Below are positions 42,665 to 55,178 of a stretch of 64,000 nt of DNA, one piece after another. The notes beneath the pieces were generated by a model that did not search any database, had not been told where the DNA came from, and saw only the letters and a list, made by a program, of their open reading frames with translations. A program made the translations under genes and the position numbers. Within the stretch, counting starts at the first letter, position 1; each line of letters opens with the position of its first letter. Origin of the DNA: LMUY01 sp965198895 (GTDB taxonomy: Bacteria; Pseudomonadota; Alphaproteobacteria; Acetobacterales; Acetobacteraceae); contig OZ240676.1 in the NCBI GenBank assembly GCA_965198895.1, positions 1 through 64,000 of the forward strand, written 5' to 3'.

Positions 42665-43254
42665 TGGACACCGTCATGCAGCTCGGCGGTGACCCGGCGA
42701 TCGAGACGATGCTGTCCCGCGTCACCAATGGCTCCCTGCGCGACCCGGCGCCGTCTGGGGCAGACCTGGAGCGGATCGTGGCCGCCGGCTTGCGCGCGCC
42801 GGACCACGGCAAGCTGCGGCCTTGGCGCTTCGTCGCGATCCGCGGCGAGGCCAAAGCGCGGTTCGCCGAACTCTGCATCGCGGCCTTGCGGGCCCGCGAT
42901 CCGGAGGCGACGGAGGCCGAAGCGATCCGCATGCGTGGCAAGCTGACCGATCCCCCGCTGATCCTGGCGCTCGGGATGCACGTCACGGCGACGCCCAAGG
43001 TGCCGGAAACCGAACAGGTCCAGTCGGTCGCGGCGGCGGCCATGAACATGCTGAACGCAGCGCACGCTTTGGGGTACGCCGGCAAGTGGGTCAGCGGACC
43101 GAATGCGTACGACCCGGCGGTCGCGGCCGCGTTGGGCTTCCAGGCTCCGGACCGGGTGATCGGCTACCTTTACTTGGGCACCCCCGCCGAACCTGCCGCC
43201 CCGGCACGGCGGCCCGACGTGTCCAGCCATCTGTCGGAATGGTCGCAGGAGTGA
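42664..43254 (+). CDS. Nitroreductase-family protein, YdjA-like
   Basis: A 196-residue FMN-dependent nitroreductase-fold protein of the small YdjA type. The FMN-binding N-terminal part is LRAPDHGKLRPWRFVAIRG, the central helix EQVQSVAAAAMNMLNAAHAL, and the C-terminal GFQAPDRVIGYLYLGTP. It starts at TGATG, overlapping the M20 stop by one base, and is the last gene of the unit. It ends near a convergent serine hydrolase gene. The reduced substrate is unknown. Confidence 0.9.
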   Translation: MDTVMQLGGDPAIETMLSRVTNGSLRDPAPSGADLERIVAAGLRAPDHGKLRPWRFVAIRGEAKARFAELCIAALRARDPEATEAEAIRMRGKLTDPPLILALGMHVTATPKVPETEQVQSVAAAAMNMLNAAHALGYAGKWVSGPNAYDPAVAAALGFQAPDRVIGYLYLGTPAEPAAPARRPDVSSHLSEWSQE

Positions 43255-43314
43255 TCTAGCCACAGCCAGGCAGTGGGCTGAAGCCTACCCTACGATTTGG
43301 CGGGTCGAGGCGAG

Positions 43315-44706
43315 CTACGGCAAGCGCGCGCCCCGCAGGGTCCGCCCGTGCTGATGCAGTACGAGGGCGGTGGCGTGGCCGTCCGGATCGAGGTCGAACG
43401 TCAACTGCGCGTCCACGGTCCGGTTGAAGAACCGCGTCCGGCTTTCAGGAAACATTGCCACTTCGTCCTGGCCGGTCGCCTGCACCACGAGGCGGCCGTC
43501 AGTTGGGCGGACGGTCAGCACGAACCGCGGCCTGATGGCGTAGCGTCCCGCACACGCGGCGAGATCGCCTGGATCGATCGCGACCCTCCGGTGCTCAGGT
43601 GGCAACGGAAATGCCGGATTCACCAGGTGCTTGCCGATCTCCGGCGTCGTGACAGGAGCGCTCGTGTTCGCCAGCAAGACGGCCTCGTGAGGGGCACGGG
43701 TCGAGTAGGCGATGAAGGCGGAATAACCGCCGGTGTCGCCGCCCTTCCACACCAACTCGTCGCCGTACTGCGTGCGGACGAACCAGCCGGCGGCAGCGTA
43801 TTGGTTGACGGTGTCGGTCTGCCGCCGGACCTCTAGCAGGCTCGCCGCCGCTTGCGTCAGCGGCGTTTGCGCCCGGCCCGAGCACGCAGCCACGAAGCGC
43901 AGCAGATCGTTCGCCGTCGACCGCAACGCCCCAGCACCGGCCGCCGCCGGGAGATCCCAGTTCGGCACGGGCTGCCAAGCTTCATCGTGGCCAGGAGCGA
44001 GCCGGGCCTGCATCCCGGGCGTGAGCGTGACGCGGGTATCGTCCAAACCCAATGGTCCGCAAATACGCGAGACCACCAGGTCCTCGTAGCTGCGCCCCGC
44101 GTGGATCGAGAGGATCTGCCCGAGCAGCGCAAAGCCGAGATTGGCATCTTCGTAATGCGACCCCGGATAGTACAGCGGCGTGATCGCGGCAGCCGCCTCG
44201 AACAACTGGGCCGTCGTGTAATCGGCATAAGGGTTCTTCGGGTCTCTGGAGACGACATTGCCGGGCATGTTCGGCAATCCGGACGTGTAGGTCACCAGAT
44301 CGAGCAGCGTGATCGGCTTGCCATCGAACGCGTGCAGTTGGACCGGCAAGTATTTGGCGAGCGGGTCCGAGAACGCCATCTCGCCGCGCTGCACCGCGTC
44401 GGCGAGCAGGAGCGCGGTGAACACCTTGGTGATCGATCCGGTCTCGAAGATCGTCTCGCCATCCAGCGGCCGGCCGTTCTCGGCACCGGACTGCCCGGCG
44501 GTCACCAGCCGCGTCACGCCGTCCTGTACGATCCCGGCGACGTAGCCGATGCTGTCAGCCCCCGGTTGGGTGCGATCCGTCAGCAGATCCCGGATCGCAT
44601 CCGACGCCGGGTCGTCATGTGATGCAGCCTCGCCGTTCTGCGCCTTGGCACCCCAACATAAGCCGCTCGTGGCCAATGCTGTCAGCAGGAAACCACGCCG
44701 CCGCAT
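43315..44706 (-). CDS. Serine hydrolase, beta-lactamase/esterase (class C) family
   Basis: A 463-residue exported enzyme. The N-terminus MRRRGFLLTALATSGLCWG is a Tat-like signal (RRRGFL). The catalytic SITK tetrad is at residues 91-94, the tyrosine motif is HYEDANLGFALLG, and the KTG-equivalent is WKGGDTGGYSAF. A C-terminal beta-barrel-like domain (about 370-463) is common in class C-type esterases and peptidases. D-amino-acid peptidase or esterase activity is more likely than true beta-lactamase. It converges on the nitroreductase gene. Confidence 0.9.
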   Translation of the reverse strand: MRRRGFLLTALATSGLCWGAKAQNGEAASHDDPASDAIRDLLTDRTQPGADSIGYVAGIVQDGVTRLVTAGQSGAENGRPLDGETIFETGSITKVFTALLLADAVQRGEMAFSDPLAKYLPVQLHAFDGKPITLLDLVTYTSGLPNMPGNVVSRDPKNPYADYTTAQLFEAAAAITPLYYPGSHYEDANLGFALLGQILSIHAGRSYEDLVVSRICGPLGLDDTRVTLTPGMQARLAPGHDEAWQPVPNWDLPAAAGAGALRSTANDLLRFVAACSGRAQTPLTQAAASLLEVRRQTDTVNQYAAAGWFVRTQYGDELVWKGGDTGGYSAFIAYSTRAPHEAVLLANTSAPVTTPEIGKHLVNPAFPLPPEHRRVAIDPGDLAACAGRYAIRPRFVLTVRPTDGRLVVQATGQDEVAMFPESRTRFFNRTVDAQLTFDLDPDGHATALVLHQHGRTLRGARLP

Positions 44707-44724
44707 CGAGACCTCCCACCCAGG

Positions 44725-47214
44725 CTAGGCGCTGATCACCATCTCGAGCTTGGCGGCCAGATCCTCGCGCATATACGGCTTGCGGAGCAGCGGCACTCCT
44801 TCCGGTAGGTCACGCGATCCGCCGGTCGCCGTCGCCATGTAACCGGAGGTCAGCAGCACCTTCAGCCCGCCGCGGATCTCTCTCGCTTGCACCGCGAGTT
44901 GGGCGCCGTTCATGCCGCCCGGCATCACCACGTCCGAGAACAGCACGTCGACCCGGTTCGGTCCGCGCAGCACGTCCAACGCAATGCGCGCATCCGGGGC
45001 CGTCACCACCTTGTAGCCCAAACCCTCGAGGCTCTCCGCGGCCATCTCGCGCACCGCTTGCTCGTCCTCCACGATGAGGACGACCTCGCCACCGGCGGCC
45101 CGGCGCAGCGGCACGACGTTGCTGGGGAGGGTCTCCTCCCGCACCGCGTCGACGACCCGCGGCAGGAAAATATCGAGCGAGACCCCCTTGCCGGGAGCGG
45201 TCCGCAACCGGCAATGACCGCCGGATTGCCGCACGAAGCCGTAGACCTGGCTGAGCCCCAGCCCGGTGCCCTTGCCGACCTCTTTCGTGGTGAAGAAAGG
45301 CTCGAACGCCCGGGCCGCCGTTGCCGCATCCATGCCGATGCCGGTGTCCGAGATGACGGTGAGGAGGTAATCCCCCGGCGCCAATTCGGGCAGCCCGGGT
45401 ACCAGATCCCTACCGACCTTCACGTTACTGGTCTGCACCCGCAGCGCGCCCCCGCTCGGCATCGCGTCACGCGCGTTGCCGGCGACGTTGAGCAGAACGG
45501 CTTGGAACTGGTTCTGGTCCAGCCGCACAGGGTCAAGCGCAGGGTCGAGTTCCAGGCTGAGCTCCACGGTCTCGCCCACCGCCTGCTGCAGTAGCGGCCG
45601 GAAATCCGCGAGCAGACGATTGAGGTTCACCGTCTCCGGCTGGACCATCTGGCGGCGCGAGAAGGACAGCAGCTTGTCCGTGAGCTCGGTCCCGCGGCGA
45701 CCCGCCATGAGGGCCACCTTGGCCAGCCGCTCGACCCGTGCCGGGTCACCGGGCCGGCGCGTGATCAGGTCCAAATTACCCAGGATCACGGTCAACAGAT
45801 TGTTGAAGTCGTGCGCGACGCCCCCCGTGAGCTGGCCCACCGCCTCCATCCGCTCGGCTTGGCGTAGGCGTTCGTCGGTCAGGTGGCGATCCGTCACGTC
45901 CATCAGGCAGCCTGCCATGCCGACGGCGCGCCCGGCCTGGTTGTGCGAAGCGCGGCCGTGGACGGCCAGCCACCGGATGGCCCCCGTATCGACCCGTTGG
46001 ATGCGGCATTCGAACTCGACCTGCCCCGTCTTCACGGCGCCGGCGAACGCGGCCTGCGCCAGGGGCCGGTCTTCGGGATACACGTGGCGGAGGAAAATCT
46101 CCGCGGTCCAGAGCGGCTGCACCTCATGGTAGCCGAACAAGCGGTCATGCCGCAGCGTGCGGCGAACGTGCCCGGTTGCGATGTCCAGGCTCCAATCGCC
46201 CATGTCGGAGGCATCGAGTGCGACCTCGAGGCTGTCGCGGGCCGATTGCGCCTCGGCCCGCGCGCGTTCACGCGAGGAGGCTGCCCGTTCGGCGCGGCCG
46301 TAGAGGTGGTCTACCTCCTGGAGGTAGACGCCGAGCACGACGATCCCGGCGAGCAAGGCCTCCACCCGGCCCACGAACCAGCCGACGGTTTCGCGCATGG
46401 CGCCGAGATCGGTGATGACGTTGTCGAGCAGCAGCAGTACGAGCGAGACAGCCAGCCAAAGCTGCAGCACGCTGCGAAGCCGGGTCGTCCAACACAGGGC
46501 CGCCAGTGCACCGATGGTCAGGACGATCAAGGCGGGGCCGACACCGGAGGTGGTGATCGCCCAATAGCCGCCATCCGGGTCCATCATCCGCGGCAAAGCG
46601 GACGTGTAGCGGCATACGACGAAGCCCAGGACGGCCATGATCGCGATCATGCCGGCAGACGTTCCGAAGGCCATCGTCTTCGTCCGGCCGGCCTGGGTTA
46701 CCGGTGGACGGCCGCCGCGTTCGACGATCGCATAGACCAGGGCGAACAGCGGCGGACAGAGATGCCAGAGGTTCCACAGCCAGGTGAGCGTAGGGCCGCC
46801 CTGCCCGACCAGCAGGCCGGGACCGAACATGTTGGGGAAACAGACGAGTTGCAGCGCGACGGCCACCGTGGTGCACAGGCTACCAGCGCCCAAGATCAGG
46901 AGCGGAACGGCGCCGGTGCGGCGGTATTGCACCAACAGCAACCATGTCGTCAGGCTGTAGACCAGCACCAGGGCGGACTGATTCAACGCGAGGAAGCCGG
47001 GCATCACCGGCATCCGCAGCCCCGCCGCCGGGAGGAGGATCGCGGTCACAACGGCAACCACGGCGCACAGCAGCGCGGCAAGCCGCCGCTGCAGCGGGCT
47101 GGCACGCGAGGTGGCCAGCGTATCCAGCGCGAGCCGGTCACAAATCATGTCGCGCTCGGGACTATTGGACTGCGCCCCTGCTGCCGACCCAACGGCCGTA
47201 ATCCTGTCGACCAT
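44725..47214 (-). CDS. Hybrid sensor histidine kinase with membrane sensor, PAS, kinase and receiver
   Basis: An 829-residue membrane kinase. About eight N-terminal helices over residues 35-300 look MASE4-like (LRMPVMPGFLALNQSALVLV). A short coiled coil, a PAS domain (about 320-440, DSLEVALDASDMGDWSLDI) and HisKA follow, with the phosphorylated histidine H468 in GGVAHDFNNLLTVI. The ATPase domain has FEPFFTTKEVGKGTGLGLS, and a C-terminal receiver has a phospho-aspartate near residue 760 in LFSDVVMPGGMNG. The ATG at 47214 has GAGG upstream. No separate regulator gene is adjacent. Confidence 0.9.
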   Translation of the reverse strand: MVDRITAVGSAAGAQSNSPERDMICDRLALDTLATSRASPLQRRLAALLCAVVAVVTAILLPAAGLRMPVMPGFLALNQSALVLVYSLTTWLLLVQYRRTGAVPLLILGAGSLCTTVAVALQLVCFPNMFGPGLLVGQGGPTLTWLWNLWHLCPPLFALVYAIVERGGRPPVTQAGRTKTMAFGTSAGMIAIMAVLGFVVCRYTSALPRMMDPDGGYWAITTSGVGPALIVLTIGALAALCWTTRLRSVLQLWLAVSLVLLLLDNVITDLGAMRETVGWFVGRVEALLAGIVVLGVYLQEVDHLYGRAERAASSRERARAEAQSARDSLEVALDASDMGDWSLDIATGHVRRTLRHDRLFGYHEVQPLWTAEIFLRHVYPEDRPLAQAAFAGAVKTGQVEFECRIQRVDTGAIRWLAVHGRASHNQAGRAVGMAGCLMDVTDRHLTDERLRQAERMEAVGQLTGGVAHDFNNLLTVILGNLDLITRRPGDPARVERLAKVALMAGRRGTELTDKLLSFSRRQMVQPETVNLNRLLADFRPLLQQAVGETVELSLELDPALDPVRLDQNQFQAVLLNVAGNARDAMPSGGALRVQTSNVKVGRDLVPGLPELAPGDYLLTVISDTGIGMDAATAARAFEPFFTTKEVGKGTGLGLSQVYGFVRQSGGHCRLRTAPGKGVSLDIFLPRVVDAVREETLPSNVVPLRRAAGGEVVLIVEDEQAVREMAAESLEGLGYKVVTAPDARIALDVLRGPNRVDVLFSDVVMPGGMNGAQLAVQAREIRGGLKVLLTSGYMATATGGSRDLPEGVPLLRKPYMREDLAAKLEMVISA

Positions 47215-47366
47215 TGCACCCTCAAGCTGGTTACTGCAGTGACGCGACCAGACTATACGGGGCGCCGGCGGCTTTCCAGCGTCAGGTTTTGTTAGCATTG
47301 GTGCGGCTATTTGCGCCGACACGGCCGGATGCGGTAGACGGCCCGCTTGCCTGGAGTAGCCGCCCC

Positions 47367-47921
47367 ATGCCCGTCATGGCCGACCGTTGGATCCGCCGCA
47401 TGGCCCTCGACCACGCCATGATCGAGCCATTCACCGAAGCGCAGAAGCGGGAAGGCGTGATCAGCTACGGCCTGTCCTCCTACGGCTACGACGCGCGGGT
47501 GGCCGACGATTTCAAGATCTTCACCAACGTCGACAGCGCCATCGTCGACCCGAAGAACTTCAATCCGAACAGCTTCGTGGACCGCAAAGGGCCGGTCGCG
47601 ATCATCCCACCCAACAGCTTCGCGCTGACCCACACGGTCGAATATTTCCGTATCCCGCGCGACATCCTGGTGGTGTGCCTCGGCAAGTCCACCTACGCCC
47701 GCTGTGGGATCATCGTGAACGTGACCCCCCTGGAGCCGGAGTGGGAGGGCCAGGTTACCATCGAGATCAGCAACACCACCCCCCTGCCCGCCCGCATCTA
47801 CGCCGGCGAGGGCATCTGCCAGTTCCTGTTCCTCCAGGGGTCCGAGCCCTGCGAGACCAGCTATGCCGACCGTGCCGGCAAATACATGCGCCAGCGCGGT
47901 ACTTCCCTGCCCCGCATGTGA
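47367..47921 (+). CDS. dcd: dCTP deaminase
   Basis: A 184-residue enzyme that deaminates dCTP to dUTP for thymidylate synthesis. Family motifs are present: SYGLSSYGYDARVADDF, GKSTYARCGIIVNVTPLEPE and WEGQVTIEISNTT. The ATG at 47367 (MPVMADRWIRRMAL) fits the family N-terminus and has GGAG upstream; the longer open frame is rejected. Its stop lies inside a tandem 20-bp repeat, and murA follows. Confidence 0.95.
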   Translation: MPVMADRWIRRMALDHAMIEPFTEAQKREGVISYGLSSYGYDARVADDFKIFTNVDSAIVDPKNFNPNSFVDRKGPVAIIPPNSFALTHTVEYFRIPRDILVVCLGKSTYARCGIIVNVTPLEPEWEGQVTIEISNTTPLPARIYAGEGICQFLFLQGSEPCETSYADRAGKYMRQRGTSLPRM

Positions 47922-47963
47922 CCCCCTTGCCTAGTATGTGACCCCCCCTGCCCAGTATCTGAC
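47917..47963. repeat. Tandem imperfect 20-21 bp direct repeat at the end of dcd
   Basis: TGTGACCCCCTTGCCTAGTA (47917-47936) is followed directly by TGTGACCCCCCCTGCCCAGT + A (47937-47957) and a partial TCTGAC. The dcd stop codon is within the first unit. The repeats fill the short dcd-murA gap. Replication slippage is the likely origin. Confidence 0.75.
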
Positions 47964-47978
47964 AAGGACCGCCCTTTG

Positions 47979-49241
47979 ATGGACAAAATCCGTATCCGCG
48001 GCGGACGCCCGCTTTCTGGTGAGATCCCGATCGGCGGGGCCAAGAACGCCGCCCTGCCGCTGATGGCCGCCGGGCTGCTGACCGAAGAGCGGCTGCAGCT
48101 GAGCAACGTGCCCCGCCTCGCCGACATCGACACCATGACGAGCCTGCTGCGGCAGCATGGCATCGCGATCGACCCGGTCGGCAATGACGGGCGCACCCTC
48201 TCGCTCGGCGGCGCGATCACCTCGACCGAGGCGCCTTACGACATCGTGCGCAAGATGCGCGCCTCCGTGCTGGTGCTGGGCCCGCTGCTGGCGCGCTGCC
48301 GGGAGGCGCGCGTCTCCCTGCCCGGCGGCTGCGCGATCGGCACCCGGCCGGTCGACCTGCACCTCAAGGGGTTGGAGCAGATGGGCGCCCGGATCGACCT
48401 GGAGTCAGGGTACATCAACGCGACGGCGCCGGGGGGGCTGAAGGGTGCCACCATCGTGCTCGCCTTCGCCTCGGTCGGCGCCACCGAGAACCTGCTGATG
48501 GCCGCGAGCCTGGCAGACGGCCAAACCACGATCGCCAACGCCGCGCGCGAGCCCGAGATCGGTGACCTGGTGGCCTGCCTACAAGCCATGGGCGCGCGCA
48601 TCGAGGGCTCCGGCACCGGCACGCTGGTGGTGGAAGGCGTCAAGCAGCTGCACGGCGCCAGCCACCCGATCATCCCGGACCGGATCGAGACCGGCACCTA
48701 CGCCTGCGCCGCGGCCATCACCGGCGGTACGGTGCTGCTGCGCGGCGCGGACCTCGCCCACCTGGCCTCCGTCCGCGCCGTGATGGCGTCGGCCGGCGTC
48801 GATCTGGAGGCCGAACCCGGCGGTGTGCGCGTGACCCGGCGCAACGGCCTGCGCGGCACCGACGCCATGACCGAGCCCTATCCCGGCTTCCCCACCGACA
48901 TGCAGGCGCAGTTCCTGGTGCTGATGAGCGTCGCCGAGGGAGCCGCGATGGTGACGGAGACCATCTTCGAGAACCGCTTCATGCATGTCAGCGAGCTCAC
49001 CCGCATGGGTGCCAGCATCAACGTGCACGGCGCTTCCGCCATCGTGCGCGGCGTGCCGCACTTGTCGGGGGCACCCGTGATGGCCACGGATCTGCGGGCC
49101 AGCGCGTCCCTGGTCATCGCCGGGCTGGCGGCGTCCGGCGAGACGGTGGTGAACCGCGTGTATCACCTGGACCGCGGCTACGAGGCTTTGGAACAGAAAC
49201 TGGCCGCCTGTGGCGCGGACGTGGAGCGGGTCGCGAACTAG
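47979..49241 (+). CDS. murA: UDP-N-acetylglucosamine 1-carboxyvinyltransferase
   Basis: A 420-residue MurA, the first committed enzyme of peptidoglycan synthesis, which transfers enolpyruvate from PEP to UDP-GlcNAc. K22 and N23 lie in GAKNAALP, and the fosfomycin-sensitive cysteine C118 is in LPGGCAIGTRPVDLHLKGLE. AAGGA lies upstream of the ATG; a TTG one codon earlier is possible. The stop is immediately followed by the GTG of the phosphatase gene with no gap. The cysteine is intact, so fosfomycin sensitivity at the target is expected. Confidence 0.96.
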   Translation: MDKIRIRGGRPLSGEIPIGGAKNAALPLMAAGLLTEERLQLSNVPRLADIDTMTSLLRQHGIAIDPVGNDGRTLSLGGAITSTEAPYDIVRKMRASVLVLGPLLARCREARVSLPGGCAIGTRPVDLHLKGLEQMGARIDLESGYINATAPGGLKGATIVLAFASVGATENLLMAASLADGQTTIANAAREPEIGDLVACLQAMGARIEGSGTGTLVVEGVKQLHGASHPIIPDRIETGTYACAAAITGGTVLLRGADLAHLASVRAVMASAGVDLEAEPGGVRVTRRNGLRGTDAMTEPYPGFPTDMQAQFLVLMSVAEGAAMVTETIFENRFMHVSELTRMGASINVHGASAIVRGVPHLSGAPVMATDLRASASLVIAGLAASGETVVNRVYHLDRGYEALEQKLAACGADVERVAN

Positions 49242-49910
49242 GTGGCTTCGCGCACCCTCGTCCTGGATCTGGATGGCACGCTGGTGGATTCGGTGCCGGA
49301 CATCATGGCGGCGCTGAACCGGATGATGGCACGCCTCGGCACCCTGCCCTTCTCGCGGGCGCAGACCGTGGCGATGATCGGCGACGGCCTGCGCGTTCTG
49401 GCGGAGCGTGCGTTCCAGGCGCGAAGCCTGCCGTTCGACGAGGCCAGCTGCGCGGCGCTGGAGGCCGACTACACCGCCCACGCGGCGGTCGACACGGCCG
49501 CCTTCCCCGGCGTCGTCGAGGGCCTTCGCACGCTGCAGGATCATGGATGGCGGTTTGCGGTTTGCACCAACAAGCCGGAGGCGGCCGCGATCGCCCTGCT
49601 CGATGGCTTGGGCCTGAGGCCCTGGTTCGCTGCCGTCGGCGGCGGCGACAGCTTTCCCACCCGCAAGCCCGACCCGGCGCATCTCGCCGCGACCCTGGCC
49701 GCCGCCGGCGGCAGTGCGGACCAGGCGGTGATGGTCGGCGACCACCGCAACGACGTGCTCGCGGCGGCGGGCCTCGGCATCCCCTGCATCTTCGCCGGCT
49801 GGGGCTATGGCACCACGGACATGGCGCAGGGCGCCGCGATCGCCGCCAGTTTCGCCGATGTTCCAGCCCTGGCAGAAACCCTGCTCCGTCATCGTCTTGC
49901 CAGGGTTTGA
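49242..49910 (+). CDS. gph: Phosphoglycolate phosphatase-like HAD hydrolase
   Basis: A 222-residue HAD phosphatase. The nucleophile and acid aspartates are D9 and D11 in VLDLDGTLVDS. A cap domain follows, then motif III with the lysine in PTRKPDPAHL and motif IV VMVGDHRNDVLAAAG. Gph removes phosphoglycolate formed by oxidative DNA damage or oxygenation reactions. It starts with GTG directly after murA. The last seven codons and the stop are provided by a repeat element (49887-50018). Confidence 0.88.
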   Translation: MASRTLVLDLDGTLVDSVPDIMAALNRMMARLGTLPFSRAQTVAMIGDGLRVLAERAFQARSLPFDEASCAALEADYTAHAAVDTAAFPGVVEGLRTLQDHGWRFAVCTNKPEAAAIALLDGLGLRPWFAAVGGGDSFPTRKPDPAHLAATLAAAGGSADQAVMVGDHRNDVLAAAGLGIPCIFAGWGYGTTDMAQGAAIAASFADVPALAETLLRHRLARV

Positions 49911-50018
49911 CCCTGGAATTCACGGCTTTAGGCGAGTGTTTGGCCCTGTCGCGTGTAGCACGGCATGGCCGGTGTCTGCGGAACGCCGTGGATACCAGGC
50001 TCAAGGCCTGGCATGACG
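49887..50018. repeat. REPIN-like inverted doublet, CCAGG(N)CCTGG family, invading gph 3' end
   Basis: A 132-base element. The left hairpin CCAGGG-TTTGA-CCCTGG is at 49900-49916 and the right hairpin CCAGGC-TCAAG-GCCTGG at 49995-50011. The outer ends CGTCAT and ATGACG, and the inner ATTCACGGC/GCCGTGGAT, are inverted, so the two halves are opposite copies of one unit. It fills most of the 151-base gap before the GMC gene and overlaps the last codons of gph. Confidence 0.8.
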
Positions 50019-50061
50019 GTACGGGGATGAGGCACGACTGAACGTCTGGGAGGGAGAAACA

Positions 50062-51711
50062 ATGGCAGCGAATGCGGCCGATACGTTCGATTACGTCATC
50101 GTGGGCGGTGGCTCCGCCGGGTCCGTCCTGGCAAACCGCCTGACCGAGGATGGCACCACCACCGTCTGCGTGCTGGAGGCTGGACCGCCCGACCGCAATC
50201 CCTTCATCCATATCCCGGCCGGCTTCGTCAAAACGCTGTTCGACCCCTCCTGCACCTGGCAGTTCAAGACCGAGCCAACCGAGCGCACCGGCGGCCGGCC
50301 GATCGCCACCACGCAGGGGCGCACGCTCGGCGGGTCCAGTTCGGTGAACGGCATGGTGTGGAACCGTGGCCAGCCGGCCGACCTCGACAGCTGGGCGCAG
50401 CGCGGCAATCGCGGCTGGGGCTACGCGGACGTGCTGCCGTACTACCGGCAAACGGAGCGCCGCATCGGCTTCGGCAGCGACGACATCCGCGGGCGCGAGG
50501 GCGGCATTCCGGTGACCGACATGGACTGGATCCACGCGATGTCGGAGGCGTTCATCGCCGGCTGCGTCGCCTCGGGCATCCCCCGCAATCCCGACTACAA
50601 CAGTGGCGAGCAAGCCGGCGTCGGCTATTTCCAGCGCGCGATCCTGAACGGCCGCCGGGTCAGCGCAGCCCGCGCCTTCCTCAAACCCGCCCGGTCCCGC
50701 CGCACCCTCGAGGTGCGGACCAACGCGCGAGCCTGCGGCATCGTGCTGGACGGGGTTCGTGCGACCGGGGTGCGCTACCTGACCCAGCGCGGCGGGGCGG
50801 AGCAGATCGTGCACGCCAGGCGGGAGGTCGTGGTGAGCGCCGGCACCGTCAACACGGCCCGGCTGTTGCAAGTATCGGGCATCGGCCCGGCCGGGTTGCT
50901 CGGGGAGATCGGTGTGCCCGTACGGCACGAGTTGCGCGGCGTTGGCGAGAACTTCCGTGACCACTACGCCGTCCGTGTCGTCGCTCGCGCCAAGGCCGGC
51001 ACCACCACGCTGAACGAACTCTCCCGCGGGCCCCGGCTGGCGGCACAGATCGCCCGCTGGGCGGCCAAGCGGCCGAGCATCCTGGCCACGGCGCCGTCCC
51101 ACGTGCACGTGTTCTGGCAGTCGTTCGCAGGGCTCGACGTGCCGGACCTGCAATGCGTGTTCACGCCGGGGTCGTACAAGCAGGGCAAGGTTTACGTGCT
51201 GGACGACTACCCCGGCATGACGGCCGGGGCCTGGGCGCATCGTCCGCAGAGCAGCGGCCATGTCCGCGCCCGCTCCGCCGACGTGTTCGTCGACCCGGTG
51301 ATCCAGCCGAACTATCTGTCCGACGCGAACGACCGGCGCGTGACCCTCGGCGGCATTCGGCTGATCCGCCGCCTGTTGGCCACGCCGCAACTGGCCCCGT
51401 TCGTCGAGAGCGAAGTGCTGCCCGGCCCGGACCTGCAGTCGGACGACGAGCTGTTAGGCTTTGCCTACGCCAACGGTTCGACCACATATCACCTGATCGG
51501 CACCGCCCGCATGGGCCCGCAGACCGACCCTATGGCGGTCGTCGACGACCAGTTGCGCGTGCACGGGCTGCAGGGGCTTCGCGTGGTGGACGCCTCCATC
51601 ATGCCCAGCATGCCCTCGGCCAACACCTACGCCACGACGCTGGCGATTGCGGCGAAGGCCGCGGACATGATTCGTGGGCGGGAGGCGGCCGGCATGGCGG
51701 AAGCGGCCTGA
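50062..51711 (+). CDS. GMC-family FAD oxidoreductase (choline dehydrogenase-like)
   Basis: A 549-residue flavoenzyme. The FAD-binding motif DYVIVGGGSAGSVLANRLTE is near the N-terminus, GRTLGGSSSVNGMVWNRG is the GMC signature 1, SAGTVNTARLLQVSGIGPA is signature 2, and the C-terminal active-site region is TTYHLIGTARMGPQTDPMAV with VVDASIMPSMPSANT. Alcohol or choline dehydrogenases of this family feed electrons to the respiratory chain. GGGAGG is well placed before the ATG. Substrate unknown; it stands alone between gph and dnaE. Confidence 0.93.
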   Translation: MAANAADTFDYVIVGGGSAGSVLANRLTEDGTTTVCVLEAGPPDRNPFIHIPAGFVKTLFDPSCTWQFKTEPTERTGGRPIATTQGRTLGGSSSVNGMVWNRGQPADLDSWAQRGNRGWGYADVLPYYRQTERRIGFGSDDIRGREGGIPVTDMDWIHAMSEAFIAGCVASGIPRNPDYNSGEQAGVGYFQRAILNGRRVSAARAFLKPARSRRTLEVRTNARACGIVLDGVRATGVRYLTQRGGAEQIVHARREVVVSAGTVNTARLLQVSGIGPAGLLGEIGVPVRHELRGVGENFRDHYAVRVVARAKAGTTTLNELSRGPRLAAQIARWAAKRPSILATAPSHVHVFWQSFAGLDVPDLQCVFTPGSYKQGKVYVLDDYPGMTAGAWAHRPQSSGHVRARSADVFVDPVIQPNYLSDANDRRVTLGGIRLIRRLLATPQLAPFVESEVLPGPDLQSDDELLGFAYANGSTTYHLIGTARMGPQTDPMAVVDDQLRVHGLQGLRVVDASIMPSMPSANTYATTLAIAAKAADMIRGREAAGMAEAA

Positions 51712-51736
51712 ACCGGGCCATGCTATAGATCGAGTC

Positions 51737-55141
<3,405 letters not shown>

Positions 55142-55178
55142 TACCCCAGTCAACCCCCTCCGACCACGGATGCACCCC

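Noticed and set aside
43255..43314. CCTACCCTAC near 43290 as another GTAGG-family repeat
   Set aside because: Only a short CCTAC match, with no palindrome or partner arm.
49303..51390. Long antisense open frame across gph and the GMC gene
   Set aside because: It crosses two real sense genes and a repeat and has no domain features; it is a composition artefact.
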